Source of the DNA: Myxococcaceae bacterium JPH2
GTDB lineage: Bacteria; Myxococcota; Myxococcia; Myxococcales; Myxococcaceae
Length of the DNA stretch: 64,000 nucleotides
Direction of reading: 5' to 3'
Assembly: GCA_016458225.1 (NCBI GenBank)
Contig: JAEMGR010000021.1
Coordinates: 100,555-164,554, forward strand
Shown here: piece after piece, positions 33,223 through 42,031 of the stretch
Numbering within the stretch: position 1 is the first letter of the stretch
Layout: every line of letters starts with the position of its first letter
Program-made: the position numbers and the translations under genes
Notes under the pieces: generated by a model
Seen by the model: only the letters and a program-made list of their open reading frames with translations
Databases searched by the model: none
What the model was told of the DNA's origin: nothing

Positions 33223-33615
33223 TCACGCCTCGCGCGGCAGGAGCAGGGACCACAGGCGCGTGTTCCGCAGGAGCAGGCCGGCCCACACGAAGGCCGCCAG
33301 GTAGACCGGGAAGAGGGTGTGGCTGAACAGGGGGTTGCTCATCCGCACGTGGGTGGCGATGGCGCCGCCCAGGAACCCCGTCAGATAGATGGCGCCCAGC
33401 ACCGAGGTGCGCGGGATGCAGTAGAGCGCCGTCCCCACGAGCACGAGCACGCCGATGGGCACCACCGCGCTCGCGTCGTAGCCCAGCTCGGTGGTGGCCG
33501 CGACGACGGGCGCCAACTGGAAGAGCTTGGTGATTCCGTCGATGAGCAGGAACACCACCGCGAGCCCGCTCAGGATGCGCCCCGTCCACAGCTGCTTCTT
33601 CGAAATGGTCTGCAT
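33223..33615 (-). CDS. DoxX-like membrane protein
   Basis: A 130-residue protein with four predicted helices (WTGRILSGLAVVFLLIDGITKL, VVPIGVLVLVGTALYCI, VLGAIYLTGFLGGAIATHV, FPVYLAAFVWAGLLL). The layout, with an IDGITKLFQL loop and GAIATHVRM, is that of the DoxX_2 branch. Role unknown. ATG 33615 has GGAGAG upstream. It stands alone, in the same direction as the DUF3052-like gene. Confidence 0.83.
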   Translation of the reverse strand: MQTISKKQLWTGRILSGLAVVFLLIDGITKLFQLAPVVAATTELGYDASAVVPIGVLVLVGTALYCIPRTSVLGAIYLTGFLGGAIATHVRMSNPLFSHTLFPVYLAAFVWAGLLLRNTRLWSLLLPREA

Positions 33616-33756
33616 GGGTCTCTCCGTGTGTTGGGCAGGGCTTGATTGCCTGCCTTCATCACGGCAACGAATGACCTCTCCATGGATCGACACGCCCCGC
33701 GTTTTTCTTCGAGCAGGCCCAAGTGCCCGGATTTCGAGGCCGGGGCGAAGCCGTCG

Positions 33757-35895
33757 CTACAGGGACTTGGACTGGGGTGAGCGGGGCGCCGGTGTGGGTG
33801 GGGTGAAGCCGCGCTCGCGCATCAAGGCGTCGAGCGTCGCGTCGCGGCCCCGGAAGGCGCGGTAGCCGTCGAACGGGTCCACCGTGTTGCCCACCGACAG
33901 CACGTGCGCGCGCAGCCGCTCCGCCACTTGAGGCACCTGGGCTCGGGGCACCTTGAGGAACGCCTCGAAGGCATCGGCCGCCAGCACGTCCGCCCACAGA
34001 TAGCGGTAGTAGCCCGCTGCGTAGCCATCACTGGAGAACACGTGCCCGAAGTGGGGCAGGCGGAAGCGCATGCCGACCTCCGACGGCGCGCCGAGCTGCT
34101 GGCGCGTCTCCCGCTCGAACGCGGCCGGGTCGATGGCGCCCCGGGTGTCCAGGTGCAGCTTCAGCTCGACGAGCGCGGAGAGGAGGTAGTCGACCATGGA
34201 GTAGCCCTGGTTGAACGTGGCGGCCTTCTTGATTTTCGCCATCAGCGCCGCGGGCATGGGCTGGCCCGTGGTGGCGTGCCGGGCGAAGCGGTGGAGGACT
34301 TCCGGCGAGCCCACCCAGTGCTCGAAGAGCTTGGCGGGGAACTCGCCGTAGTCGCGCACCACGCGCGTGCCCGCGAGCGACGGATAGGCCACGTCCGAGC
34401 TGAGCTCCTGCACCGCGTGGCCGAACTCGTGGAACAACGTCTGGGCATCGCGCCAGGCCAGCAGCGCCGGCGTGCCGGGCGCGGGCTTCACGAAGGGCAT
34501 GCTGCTGGCCACGATGGCCGTCACCTCGCCCCGGAAGCGCTCCTGGGTGCGGAAGGTCGTCGTCTGGCCTCCGTTGTATTTGCCCTGTCTTGCGTAGGGG
34601 TCGAAGTAGAAGAGCCCCGCGGGCCGGCCCGTCGCGCGGCGTGTCACCGCGAAGACGCGCACGTCCGGGTGATAGACGGGCACGCCCACCGCGGGCGTGA
34701 AGTCGAGCCCGAAGTACTCACCCGCCAGCCAGAACATCCCCTCGCGCAGCTTCTCCAACTGGAGGTAGGGCCGAATCTCGGCCTCGTTCAGGTCGTACTT
34801 CGCCTTGCGCACCTTCTCCGCGTAGTAGCGGTAGTCCCACGGGGCGATGGGCTCCTTCTGGCCCGAGCGCTCGGCGATGGCGCGCATGTCCGCCACCTCT
34901 TCATGGACCCGCGCCACGGCGGGCTTCCACATCGTCTCCATCAGGTCGAGGGCCTTCTCGGGAGTCTTCACCATCGTCGGCGCGAGCTGCCGATGCGCGA
35001 AGGTCGGGTAGCCCATGAGCCGCGCCTGCTCGGCGCGCAGCGCGAGGATCTCGGTGATGAGCGCGTTGTTGTCGTGCGCGTCGCCGTGGTCACCCCGGTC
35101 GTTGTACGCGCGCCAGACCTTCTCGCGCAGGTCGCGGCGGTCCGAGTACGTGAGGAAGTCCGCCACCGCGGAGCGCGTGTTGGCCACGAGCCAGTGGCCC
35201 GGCTGCCCATGGGACTCGGCCTCGGCCGCCAGCGCCTTGCGGACCGACTCCGGCAGCCCGGCGAGGTCCTCCTCGTGGTCGAGCACCACGGGCTGCGCCT
35301 CGTCCGCGACCATGTTCTGGGTGAACGTGGTGAAGAGCTGCGCGCGGCGCTGGTTGATGGCGGCCAACCGCTGTCCGCTCGCCGCGTCGAGCAGGGCGCC
35401 CGAGTCCACGAAGTCCCGGTAGTAGTCATCGACGAGCCGCTGCTGCTCCGGCGACAGCTTCGTTTTGGTCGCGGAGTCGTAGACCGCCTTCACGCGAGCG
35501 AACAGCTTCGCGTTTCGCGACGGCTCATCCCAGAACGCCGAGAGCTTCGGCGCCATCTCCCGCTCCACCGCCTGGAACTCCGGTGTGCCCATGAACGAGG
35601 ACCACGCATTGTAGACGCGGTACACGCGGCTGAACGCCCGGCCCGAGTCCTCCAGCGGCACGAGGGTGTTCTCGAACGTGGGCGGCTCGGTCGAGTTCGC
35701 GATGGCGTCCACCTCGCGGCGGTTCTCGTCCATCGCCACCTCGAACGCGGGGCGGAACAGCTCCATCTTCACGCGGTCGAAGGGAGGCACCCCGCCCTGA
35801 GGCCCCGTCCAGGGCGCCAGCAGAGGGTTCGTCTCGGCCCGCGCGCTCAGCCCCAGCCCCAGCACCCAAAGACAGACGATTCTGTGGAAGGTCAT
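33757..35895 (-). CDS. Secreted M3-family oligopeptidase (Dcp/oligopeptidase A type)
   Basis: A 712-residue zinc peptidase with a signal peptide (IVCLWVLGLGLSARA before ETNP). The N-terminal helical half includes FENTLVPLEDSG and ALRAEQARLMGYPTFAHRQL. The active site is H489-E-F-G-H493 with E518 in DYGEFPAKLFEHW as third ligand. Other family motifs are FYFDPYARQGKYNGG and RFRLPHFGHVFSSDGYAAGYYRYLWADVL, which holds the substrate-binding tyrosines. These enzymes cut short peptides, and a signal peptide points to periplasmic peptide breakdown. The divergent Lrp-type regulator gene starts 64 bp away and may control it. Confidence 0.92.
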   Translation of the reverse strand: MTFHRIVCLWVLGLGLSARAETNPLLAPWTGPQGGVPPFDRVKMELFRPAFEVAMDENRREVDAIANSTEPPTFENTLVPLEDSGRAFSRVYRVYNAWSSFMGTPEFQAVEREMAPKLSAFWDEPSRNAKLFARVKAVYDSATKTKLSPEQQRLVDDYYRDFVDSGALLDAASGQRLAAINQRRAQLFTTFTQNMVADEAQPVVLDHEEDLAGLPESVRKALAAEAESHGQPGHWLVANTRSAVADFLTYSDRRDLREKVWRAYNDRGDHGDAHDNNALITEILALRAEQARLMGYPTFAHRQLAPTMVKTPEKALDLMETMWKPAVARVHEEVADMRAIAERSGQKEPIAPWDYRYYAEKVRKAKYDLNEAEIRPYLQLEKLREGMFWLAGEYFGLDFTPAVGVPVYHPDVRVFAVTRRATGRPAGLFYFDPYARQGKYNGGQTTTFRTQERFRGEVTAIVASSMPFVKPAPGTPALLAWRDAQTLFHEFGHAVQELSSDVAYPSLAGTRVVRDYGEFPAKLFEHWVGSPEVLHRFARHATTGQPMPAALMAKIKKAATFNQGYSMVDYLLSALVELKLHLDTRGAIDPAAFERETRQQLGAPSEVGMRFRLPHFGHVFSSDGYAAGYYRYLWADVLAADAFEAFLKVPRAQVPQVAERLRAHVLSVGNTVDPFDGYRAFRGRDATLDALMRERGFTPPTPAPRSPQSKSL

Positions 35896-35932
35896 GTCGG
35901 CAGAATAGAAAGTGATATTGTTTTGCTTCCAT

Positions 35933-35945
35933 CGAATTGAATTCG
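35933..35945. promoter_or_regulatory. Palindrome between M3 peptidase and Lrp genes
   Basis: Perfect 13-bp palindrome CGAATT-G-AATTCG in the 64-bp shared upstream region. It lies where an Lrp/AsnC regulator could govern both divergent genes. Confidence 0.45.
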
Positions 35946-35959
35946 GCAAGGAGCCCCGA

Positions 35960-36427
35960 GTGAGCACGCTGGACCGAATCGATCGTGAAATTCTGGCCGC
36001 CCTCCAGAACAATGCGCGGCTGTCCAACAAGGAGCTGGCGGCGCAGGTGGGCCTGGCCCCCTCGTCGTGCCTCACGCGCGTGCGGCGCCTGGAGACGGAG
36101 GGCGTCATCTCCGCGTACCGCGCGGACCTGGATGCGCGGAAGCTGGGGCTGGGGCTCCAGGCTCTCATCGCCGTGCAGCTCCGCCTCCACGTGGGCGAGG
36201 CGTTCGGCAGCATCGGGGACCACCTGCGCTCGCTGCCGGAGACCGTGGCCGTCTACTGCCTCGGCGGGACGACGGACTTCCTCGTGCACGTGGTGTGTCG
36301 AGATACCGAGCACCTGCGCATCCTGACCATCCAGTCCTTCACCAGTCGGCCCGAGGTGAGCCGCATCGAGACCTCGCTGGTGTTCTCGTTCTCGCGCTCG
36401 GGCCTGCCGGTGGAGCGCGGGGGCTGA
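35960..36427 (+). CDS. Lrp/AsnC-family transcriptional regulator
   Basis: A 155-residue regulator: N-terminal helix-turn-helix (LDRIDREILAALQNNARLSNKELAAQVGLAPSSCLTRVRRLE) and a C-terminal RAM/AsnC ligand domain (VYCLGGTTDFLVHVVCRDTEHL). Such proteins sense amino acids and form octamers. GTG 35960 has AAGGAG six bases upstream. It is divergent from a periplasmic oligopeptidase gene, a sensible target for an amino-acid sensor (inference). Confidence 0.92.
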   Translation: MSTLDRIDREILAALQNNARLSNKELAAQVGLAPSSCLTRVRRLETEGVISAYRADLDARKLGLGLQALIAVQLRLHVGEAFGSIGDHLRSLPETVAVYCLGGTTDFLVHVVCRDTEHLRILTIQSFTSRPEVSRIETSLVFSFSRSGLPVERGG

Positions 36428-36437
36428 GCCTGCCCGT

Positions 36438-37349
36438 TCAGCGCCGCGAGGGCTTCTCGGGCGCCTGGGGGAACAGCCGCTCCGCCATGTGACTCACGAA
36501 GGCCCGCACCTTGGGCGAGGGGTGGCGGCTGGCGGGCCAGAGGATGCGGTACGTGCCCACGTCCCGCGTGAAGTCCTCCAGGACCGAGACGAGCGTGCCC
36601 GCTCGGAGCTGGTCGCTCACGTTGTAGAGGGGCACGCACGTGACGCCGAGGCCCTGCTCCGCCATGAAGATCAACGGGTCGATGGTGGTCGCCACGATGG
36701 TCATGGGCAGCTCCAGCTCGAGCCGGGTGCGCCCTCGCTTCAGGGGCCAGCGCGCCAGCTTGCCCGTGGAGGGGAAGCGGTGGAGCAGGCACGCGTGGGA
36801 CTTGAGGTCCTCGGGCGTGCGCGGGGTGCCGTGCCGCGCGAAGTACTCCGGCGTCCCGACGACGCGATAGCCGAAGCTCCCCAGCGTGCGCATCATCAAG
36901 CGCGAGTCATCCGTGCCGCCGCTGCGGATGACGGCGTCGAAGCCCTCTTCGATGACGTCCACCAGGCGGTCCGTGAAGTCGAGCTCCAGCTCGATGTCCG
37001 GATAGGCGCGCATGAACTGCGTGATGGCGGACAGCATCAGCGTGCCCGCCAGGGGCAGGCTGACGCGCAGCTTGCCGCGTGGCGCGGCGGTGGCCTGGGC
37101 CAGCTCCAGCTCGGCGGCCTCTATTTCACCGAAGATGCGCCGGCACCGGTCGAGGAACAGCGCGCCCTCCGCGGTCAGCGTGATGCTGCGCGTGCTGCGA
37201 TGGAAGAGGCGCACGCCCAGGCGCTCCTCCAGCCGCGCCACCGCCTTGCCCACCGCCGAGGACGACACCCCCAGCTTGCGCCCCGCGACCGTGAAGCTCC
37301 GCGCATCCGCCACCTGAACGAAGGCGCTCAGCGCGCCGAGGCTGTCCAT
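36438..37349 (-). CDS. LysR-family transcriptional regulator
   Basis: A 303-residue regulator with the N-terminal helix-turn-helix (LGALSAFVQVADARSFTVAGRKLGVSSSAVGKAVARLEERLGVRLFHRSTR) and a LysR substrate domain (GKLRVSLPLAGTLM, FDAVIRSGG, EQGLGVTCVPLYNV). ATG 37349 has AGGGA upstream. Divergent from the MFS transporter gene with an inverted repeat in the 130-bp gap, so it probably controls the transporter. Confidence 0.92.
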   Translation of the reverse strand: MDSLGALSAFVQVADARSFTVAGRKLGVSSSAVGKAVARLEERLGVRLFHRSTRSITLTAEGALFLDRCRRIFGEIEAAELELAQATAAPRGKLRVSLPLAGTLMLSAITQFMRAYPDIELELDFTDRLVDVIEEGFDAVIRSGGTDDSRLMMRTLGSFGYRVVGTPEYFARHGTPRTPEDLKSHACLLHRFPSTGKLARWPLKRGRTRLELELPMTIVATTIDPLIFMAEQGLGVTCVPLYNVSDQLRAGTLVSVLEDFTRDVGTYRILWPASRHPSPKVRAFVSHMAERLFPQAPEKPSRR

Positions 37350-37377
37350 TCCCTGAACTCCATTGTGGACATTCCTG

Positions 37378-37404
37378 TCCGATGTATTCGGAACCTTAAT
37401 CGGA
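37378..37404. promoter_or_regulatory. Candidate LysR operator
   Basis: TCCGAT and ATCGGA form a perfect 6-bp inverted repeat with a 15-bp spacer, centred in the gap between the divergent LysR and MFS genes. Confidence 0.4.
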
Positions 37405-37479
37405 TTCTCCAAAATGGGTGGGGCCTTAGGTTGTGTCGCGGCGGTCCTCCTTGGCCGCGCCTTCCTCGTGGAGTCATCC

Positions 37480-38652
37480 GTGCATCCTTCATCCGAGCGC
37501 TTTCCCTGGTCCGGGCTGCTGGCCCTGGCGATGGCGGGCTTCATCGTCATCCTCACCGAGGCCCTGCCCGCGGGCCTGCTCCCCCTCATGAGCGCGGACC
37601 TCGGCGTCCCCGAGTCCCTGGTGGGGCAGCTCGTCACGTCCTACGCGCTGGGCTCGCTGGTGACGGCCATCCCCGTGACGGCCGCGACCTCGGGCTGGCG
37701 GCGCCGGCCCCTGCTGCTCCTGGTCCTCGTGGGCTTCATCGTCGTGAACACCGCCACGGCGCTGTCGAGAATCTTCGTCCTGACGCTCGTCACGCGGTTC
37801 GTCGCGGGCATGTTCGCGGGGCTCCTGTGGGCGCTGCTCGCGGGCTATGCGAGCCGAATGGTGGCCGAGCACCTGCGAGGCCGGGCCATCGCGGTGGCCA
37901 TGGTGGGCGCGCCCATCGCGCTGTCGATGGGCATCCCCGCCGGAACGTTCCTGGGCTCGGTGATGGGGTGGCGCTCCACCTTCGGTGTCATGAGCGCGCT
38001 CACCGTGGGGCTCCTGGTCTGGGTGTTGAGCTCGGTCCCCGACTTCGCGGGGCAGACCTCCGAGACGCGTCTGTCCTTGCGCCGGGTGGCGGCCACGCCC
38101 GGGCTGAAGTCCGTACTCTTCGTCACCTTCAGCTTCGTGCTCGCGCACAACATGCTCTACACATACATCGCTCCGTTCCTGGCCCCCTCCGGGCTCGCGG
38201 GGCGGGTGGACGCCGTCCTGTTTGTCTTTGGCCTCGCGGGCCTGGTGGGCATCTGGGGCGTGGGCGTGCTGATTGATCGCTGGCTGCGGGCGCTCGTGCT
38301 GGGGAGCACCGTGCTCTTCCTCGGCGCGGCCGTGTCGCTGGGCGTGAGCGGGGCCGTGGCGGTGGTGGCCTATGTCGCGGTGGCGGTGTGGGGGCTCGCG
38401 TTCGGCGGCGCCGCGACGTTGTTCCAGACGGCCTCGGCGAACACGGCGGGCAGCGCCTCGGACGTGGCGCAGTCCATGGTGGTCACGGTGTGGGGGATGG
38501 CCATGGCGGGAGGTGGACTCGTGGGCGGTGTGCTGATGGAGACCCTCGGCGTGGCGTCCCTCTCCTGGGGCGTGAGCCTGCTCCTGGTGTCCACGCTGCT
38601 CGTGACCTGGCAGGCCCGCGCCCACGGCTTCCCCGCCGCGTCGCGAGGGTGA
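37480..38652 (+). CDS. MFS transporter (arabinose-efflux/chloramphenicol-resistance type)
   Basis: A 390-residue membrane protein with 12 predicted helices and the MFS loop signatures (GWRRRPLLLLVLVGFIVVNTATALS, then VTRFVAGMFAGLLWALLAGYASRMVAEHLRGRAIAVAM). The FIVILTEALPAGLLPLMSADLGV start is typical of drug and sugar efflux permeases of the AraJ/CmlA group. Start GTG 37480 is chosen for GGAG six bases upstream. Frames open further up lack this. Substrate unknown. Confidence 0.88.
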   Translation: MHPSSERFPWSGLLALAMAGFIVILTEALPAGLLPLMSADLGVPESLVGQLVTSYALGSLVTAIPVTAATSGWRRRPLLLLVLVGFIVVNTATALSRIFVLTLVTRFVAGMFAGLLWALLAGYASRMVAEHLRGRAIAVAMVGAPIALSMGIPAGTFLGSVMGWRSTFGVMSALTVGLLVWVLSSVPDFAGQTSETRLSLRRVAATPGLKSVLFVTFSFVLAHNMLYTYIAPFLAPSGLAGRVDAVLFVFGLAGLVGIWGVGVLIDRWLRALVLGSTVLFLGAAVSLGVSGAVAVVAYVAVAVWGLAFGGAATLFQTASANTAGSASDVAQSMVVTVWGMAMAGGGLVGGVLMETLGVASLSWGVSLLLVSTLLVTWQARAHGFPAASRG

Positions 38653-38709
38653 GCGCGCCGCGCGCGGAGGGGCGTGTCACGGGGCCGCGAATTCGACCAG
38701 GATGGCGCG

Positions 38710-39456
38710 ATGGTTCGAGCGGCCTTCGTTCAGGAGTACGGCCAGGGGCGCATGGAGTCCGAGATGCGCGCCGTGCTCGACGTCCTCCGTGCGCGGGGTG
38801 TGCCCGTCGAGCCGTTCCTGGCCAAGCGGCTGGAGCGCCGACAGCTCCCCGTGTCGCGGGACACGTTGGTCGCGGGTGACGTGCCCACCGTGCTGGGCGC
38901 GTTGAAGCTCCTGGGCATCGAGCCACCGCCCACCTGCGACTATCCCCCCAGCCTCGCGGCCCTGCTGCACCGACGCGTGTGGCCGAGCACCGTGCGGCAA
39001 CTGAAGGCCCTGGTGCTTCAAGGCGCCACGGGGCCTGTCTTCGCCAAGCCGGGTGAGCGGCGCAAGCGCTTCACGGGGCACGTCTTCCGCGACGTGGACG
39101 ACCTGCTCGCGCTGGAGCACGCCTCGGCGAGCACGCCGCTGTGGTGCTCCGAGGTCGTCCAGTGGCAGAGCGAGTTCCGCGTGTTCGTCCTCCGCGGCGC
39201 CATCGTGGGGGTGCGCCACTACGCGGGAGACCCCTCGGTGCGGCTGGACGAGGCGCGCGTGACGGAGGCCGTCGCGACCCTGGAGGCGGCGGGGGAGGGC
39301 ACGGCGGGGTACGCGGTCGACTTCGGTGTTCTCTCCACCGGTGAGACGGCGCTGGTGGAGTGGAACGATGGGTTCTCGCTCGGGGCCTATGGGCTGCCGC
39401 CGGAGGAGTACACCCAGCTCACGGTCGCGCGGTGGTGCGAGCTGACGGGTGTCTGA
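38710..39456 (+). CDS. R2K-clade ATP-grasp domain protein
   Basis: A 248-residue protein whose C-terminal part shows the ATP-grasp R2K pattern: PVFAKPGERRKRFTGHVF, LWCSEVVQWQSEFRVFVLRGAIVGVRHYAGD, and GYAVDFGVL...ALVEWNDGFSLGAYGL, which carries the metal-binding acidic and asparagine residues. R2K enzymes are predicted amide ligases, often acting on peptides or phage and toxin-system proteins. The substrate is unknown here. ATG 38710 lies just inside the first helix-strand unit. The next gene, of unknown function, starts 34 bp later in the same direction and may be its partner. Confidence 0.82.
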   Translation: MVRAAFVQEYGQGRMESEMRAVLDVLRARGVPVEPFLAKRLERRQLPVSRDTLVAGDVPTVLGALKLLGIEPPPTCDYPPSLAALLHRRVWPSTVRQLKALVLQGATGPVFAKPGERRKRFTGHVFRDVDDLLALEHASASTPLWCSEVVQWQSEFRVFVLRGAIVGVRHYAGDPSVRLDEARVTEAVATLEAAGEGTAGYAVDFGVLSTGETALVEWNDGFSLGAYGLPPEEYTQLTVARWCELTGV

Positions 39457-39490
39457 CGCCGCGCGGGCGTGAAGGGATAGGCTGCGGCGC

Positions 39491-40678
39491 GTGGACCTCT
39501 TCCAGAACCGCATCTGGCTTCGCGAGGCACGCCGCCGCGCCCTGCATGCCTCGGGCTTTGGCTACTTCCGCGCGTGGATGAAGGGCGTGGTGACGTTGGA
39601 GGCCCTGCGCTCGGTGCAGGACCTCGAGCCGCTGGATGTCCTCATCTCCTTCGGTCGGTATGCGCGGGCGCTCGCGCTGTTGCGACGCGCGGGGCCGGAC
39701 GTGCCCTTCGAGGAGCGCATCGTGCGCGAGGCGGCCTGTCTCTGCTTGCTCGGGCAGGGGGCCGAGGCGCGGGATACCCTGGGGCGATTGCCGCGCCCGT
39801 GGGGCCTCGCGGCGAGCTGGCTTGCGCGACTGCGAGGCTGGGACGACTTCGGCTCGGAGGACTTCGCGTGGTTGCTCGCCGCGCGCTTCGCGGTCCGATG
39901 GCCTCCGGTGACGGAGGCTCGGCTCGCGGCGTGGCGCCGCGCCAACGTGTTGTCCGCGTGGGATGACGCGCCCCCGTCCGCCGCGTGGCAAGCGCGCTAC
40001 TTCCCTCACGCGCCGGAGGTGGCGCTGTGGGCCGCGCTCCAGGAGGTCCGTGAGGGCCGGGCGGAGTGGGGCACCGTGGTGCCCGCGCTGGAGCTGGCCA
40101 CGCGCGCCTGGCCGGAGCTGTGGAGCGTCCTCGTGATGGACCCGTGGTTCCAGCCCTTCGTCACGCCTCCTCGGCCGTTGCCGCCCGCGTTGCCCGCGCC
40201 GCTCCTGGAGACGCTGGGGCCGTGGCAGCTCGTGTCCGTGACGCCCGTTCGAGACGACGGCGGGGTGGGCATCCCCTTGGGACCGGACTGCCCGGAGCCG
40301 GCGGACTTCGAGGGGCACGGCCTGTTCACGCTGGAGGATGCCCAGGGGCCGCTGGACGCGCTCGATGCTCGTGCGCGGGTGCCGCCCTGTCAGCTCATGC
40401 TGGGGCGGCACCCCGACCGCTTCGAGGGGCGCTACGACGAGGACGTGCTCGGCCCGCTGCGCGCGTTGGCGCCTCGGGCCGAGCCCTCCTGGTTCTTCAT
40501 CCAGGACCTCCAGCACGACTTCGCGGATGAGCTGGTGCTGGGGCAGGGCCGGTATGGCTTCCGTCGCTGGCCGCTCGACGGGGAGGACCTCCCGGCCCTC
40601 CTGCGGCGCTTGGCGCGCGAGCCCGAATCACGCTTCCTGTCTCCGGAGTTCCAAGCGCGACTCCGGAGCCTGGACTGA
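39491..40678 (+). CDS. Hypothetical protein, 395 residues
   Basis: A soluble, Trp- and Arg-rich protein starting at GTG. The N-terminal half is helical (FGYFRAWMKGVVTLEALRSVQDLEPLDVLISFGRYARALALLRRAG), like tandem helical repeats. The C-terminal half has GLFTLEDAQGPLDALDARARVPPCQL, a WFFIQDLQHDFADELVLGQGRYGFRRWPL segment and an Arg-rich end. I do not recognise a family. It follows the ATP-grasp gene with a 34-bp gap, which suggests one transcript. Confidence 0.72.
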   Translation: MDLFQNRIWLREARRRALHASGFGYFRAWMKGVVTLEALRSVQDLEPLDVLISFGRYARALALLRRAGPDVPFEERIVREAACLCLLGQGAEARDTLGRLPRPWGLAASWLARLRGWDDFGSEDFAWLLAARFAVRWPPVTEARLAAWRRANVLSAWDDAPPSAAWQARYFPHAPEVALWAALQEVREGRAEWGTVVPALELATRAWPELWSVLVMDPWFQPFVTPPRPLPPALPAPLLETLGPWQLVSVTPVRDDGGVGIPLGPDCPEPADFEGHGLFTLEDAQGPLDALDARARVPPCQLMLGRHPDRFEGRYDEDVLGPLRALAPRAEPSWFFIQDLQHDFADELVLGQGRYGFRRWPLDGEDLPALLRRLAREPESRFLSPEFQARLRSLD

Positions 40679-40693
40679 CACGGCGACGCGCGC

Positions 40694-42031
40694 TCAGAGG
40701 TACTCGTCCAACCAGTCGAACATGCGCTGGTTGGCCACGGCCGAGGCACCCTCCTGGCAGTGCAGGAGCCCCGTGTCCTCCTCGGTGAACAGCAGGTAGT
40801 CCTTGGGGCACGTCAGGGCGTCGAAGAGCTGCTTGGCCTGTCCACGCGAGAAGGCCTCGGCGGTGCCGTCCATCACGAGCGTGCGGCAGCGGATGCGGTC
40901 CACGACGGGGACGTTGGTGAAGTCCCGCAGCTTGAAGAGCAGCTCCGACGGCTTGCTGGCGCCGTGCTTGTTCATCGAGTCCCGCATGTACCAGCGGTAC
41001 AGGAACACCGCGTCCATGAGCTGCGCCATCTGCGCGTCGAACGCGGCGGGGTCGGTGTCGAGCAGGGGCAGCAGGTCCGGGAACAGCTCGCCGAACTGCG
41101 TGAACATCGCCTGACCCCAGTTGAGGACGCCGGGGTTGGGGATGAGGATCTTGATGCGCCGCTCGAAGGCCGCCGCGCGGGGAACGAGCGCGCCGCCCAT
41201 GCTCCAGCCCAGCAGCGCGATGCGCCGAGGGTCCACTCCCGCGATGCGCACGGCGAAGTCGATGACGGGCGTGATGACCTTCTCCCAGTCCGGGCGGAAG
41301 GGCAGGCCCAGCTCGCGGATGGCCATGCCCTGGCCGGGCGCATGGACAATCAAGCAGTGGTAGCCGCGCGCCAGCGCCGCGTCGATGACGTACTTGGACT
41401 CCTCGGGCCACGCGTCCCGTCCCTGCTGGAACACGAGCAGCGGCGCGAGGGCGTGCGCGCACGGCGAGCGGAAGAAGTAGCCGGGCAGCTTGGTGCCCTC
41501 GTACGGAATGCGCACCGCCACCGCCGGCAGCTTCAAGAGCGCGATGGCCTTGTTGTACGCCTCCACCGCCTTGCGCCCCGTCTCCACCACGCTGGGGTGG
41601 CTGGGCTCCGGGTGGTGGATGAGCGCGGCCCGGTAGTAGTTGGCGGCGCGCAGGTACGCCTGCCCGGCGCTCAGCGGGTGCCGGCCCGCGAGGCTCGCGT
41701 CGCCCATGGAGCGGATGCGGTCCGCGGTGCTCACCCACTCCGTGGGCCAGCTCCAGTCATCTCCCGCGTTGATGCGATGGGCCGTGTCGAGCACCTCGCC
41801 CACGTCCGCCTGCGCGCTGTACGTCGCGGCCAGGAAGTGGAGGAGCTGGCTCTCCATGATGGGGTCCTCCAGCAATCCCAGCTCATACCAGGGCCGCGAT
41901 GACGGGTCGGGCGCGTCGGCCGTGGGCTGGGAGGGCGCGGCGCTGGCGGGCGCGCCTCGCAGCAGCGCGAGCCCACCGGTGATGCCCAGGCCCGCGTGGA
42001 GCAGGGAACGGCGATTCATCGAGATACCCAT
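40694..42031 (-). CDS. Tat-exported alpha/beta hydrolase
   Basis: A 445-residue protein with a twin-arginine signal (MNRRSLLHAGLGITGGLALL). The helical N-terminal part and an alpha/beta hydrolase with nucleophile GWSMGGALV, an acid in TLVMDGTAEAFSRGQ and a late histidine in LLHCQEGAS resemble the FrsA/DUF1100 and dihydropseudooxynicotine-hydrolase type. Substrate unknown. ATG 42031 has GGAGG nine bases upstream. ATG 42019 begins the signal itself and is also possible. Divergent from the diheme cytochrome gene. Confidence 0.84.
   Translation of the reverse strand: MGISMNRRSLLHAGLGITGGLALLRGAPASAAPSQPTADAPDPSSRPWYELGLLEDPIMESQLLHFLAATYSAQADVGEVLDTAHRINAGDDWSWPTEWVSTADRIRSMGDASLAGRHPLSAGQAYLRAANYYRAALIHHPEPSHPSVVETGRKAVEAYNKAIALLKLPAVAVRIPYEGTKLPGYFFRSPCAHALAPLLVFQQGRDAWPEESKYVIDAALARGYHCLIVHAPGQGMAIRELGLPFRPDWEKVITPVIDFAVRIAGVDPRRIALLGWSMGGALVPRAAAFERRIKILIPNPGVLNWGQAMFTQFGELFPDLLPLLDTDPAAFDAQMAQLMDAVFLYRWYMRDSMNKHGASKPSELLFKLRDFTNVPVVDRIRCRTLVMDGTAEAFSRGQAKQLFDALTCPKDYLLFTEEDTGLLHCQEGASAVANQRMFDWLDEYL

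Noticed and set aside
33904..35940. 678-residue plus-strand frame over the M3 peptidase gene
   Set aside because: Antisense to HEFGH-containing peptidase; Arg/His-rich shadow.
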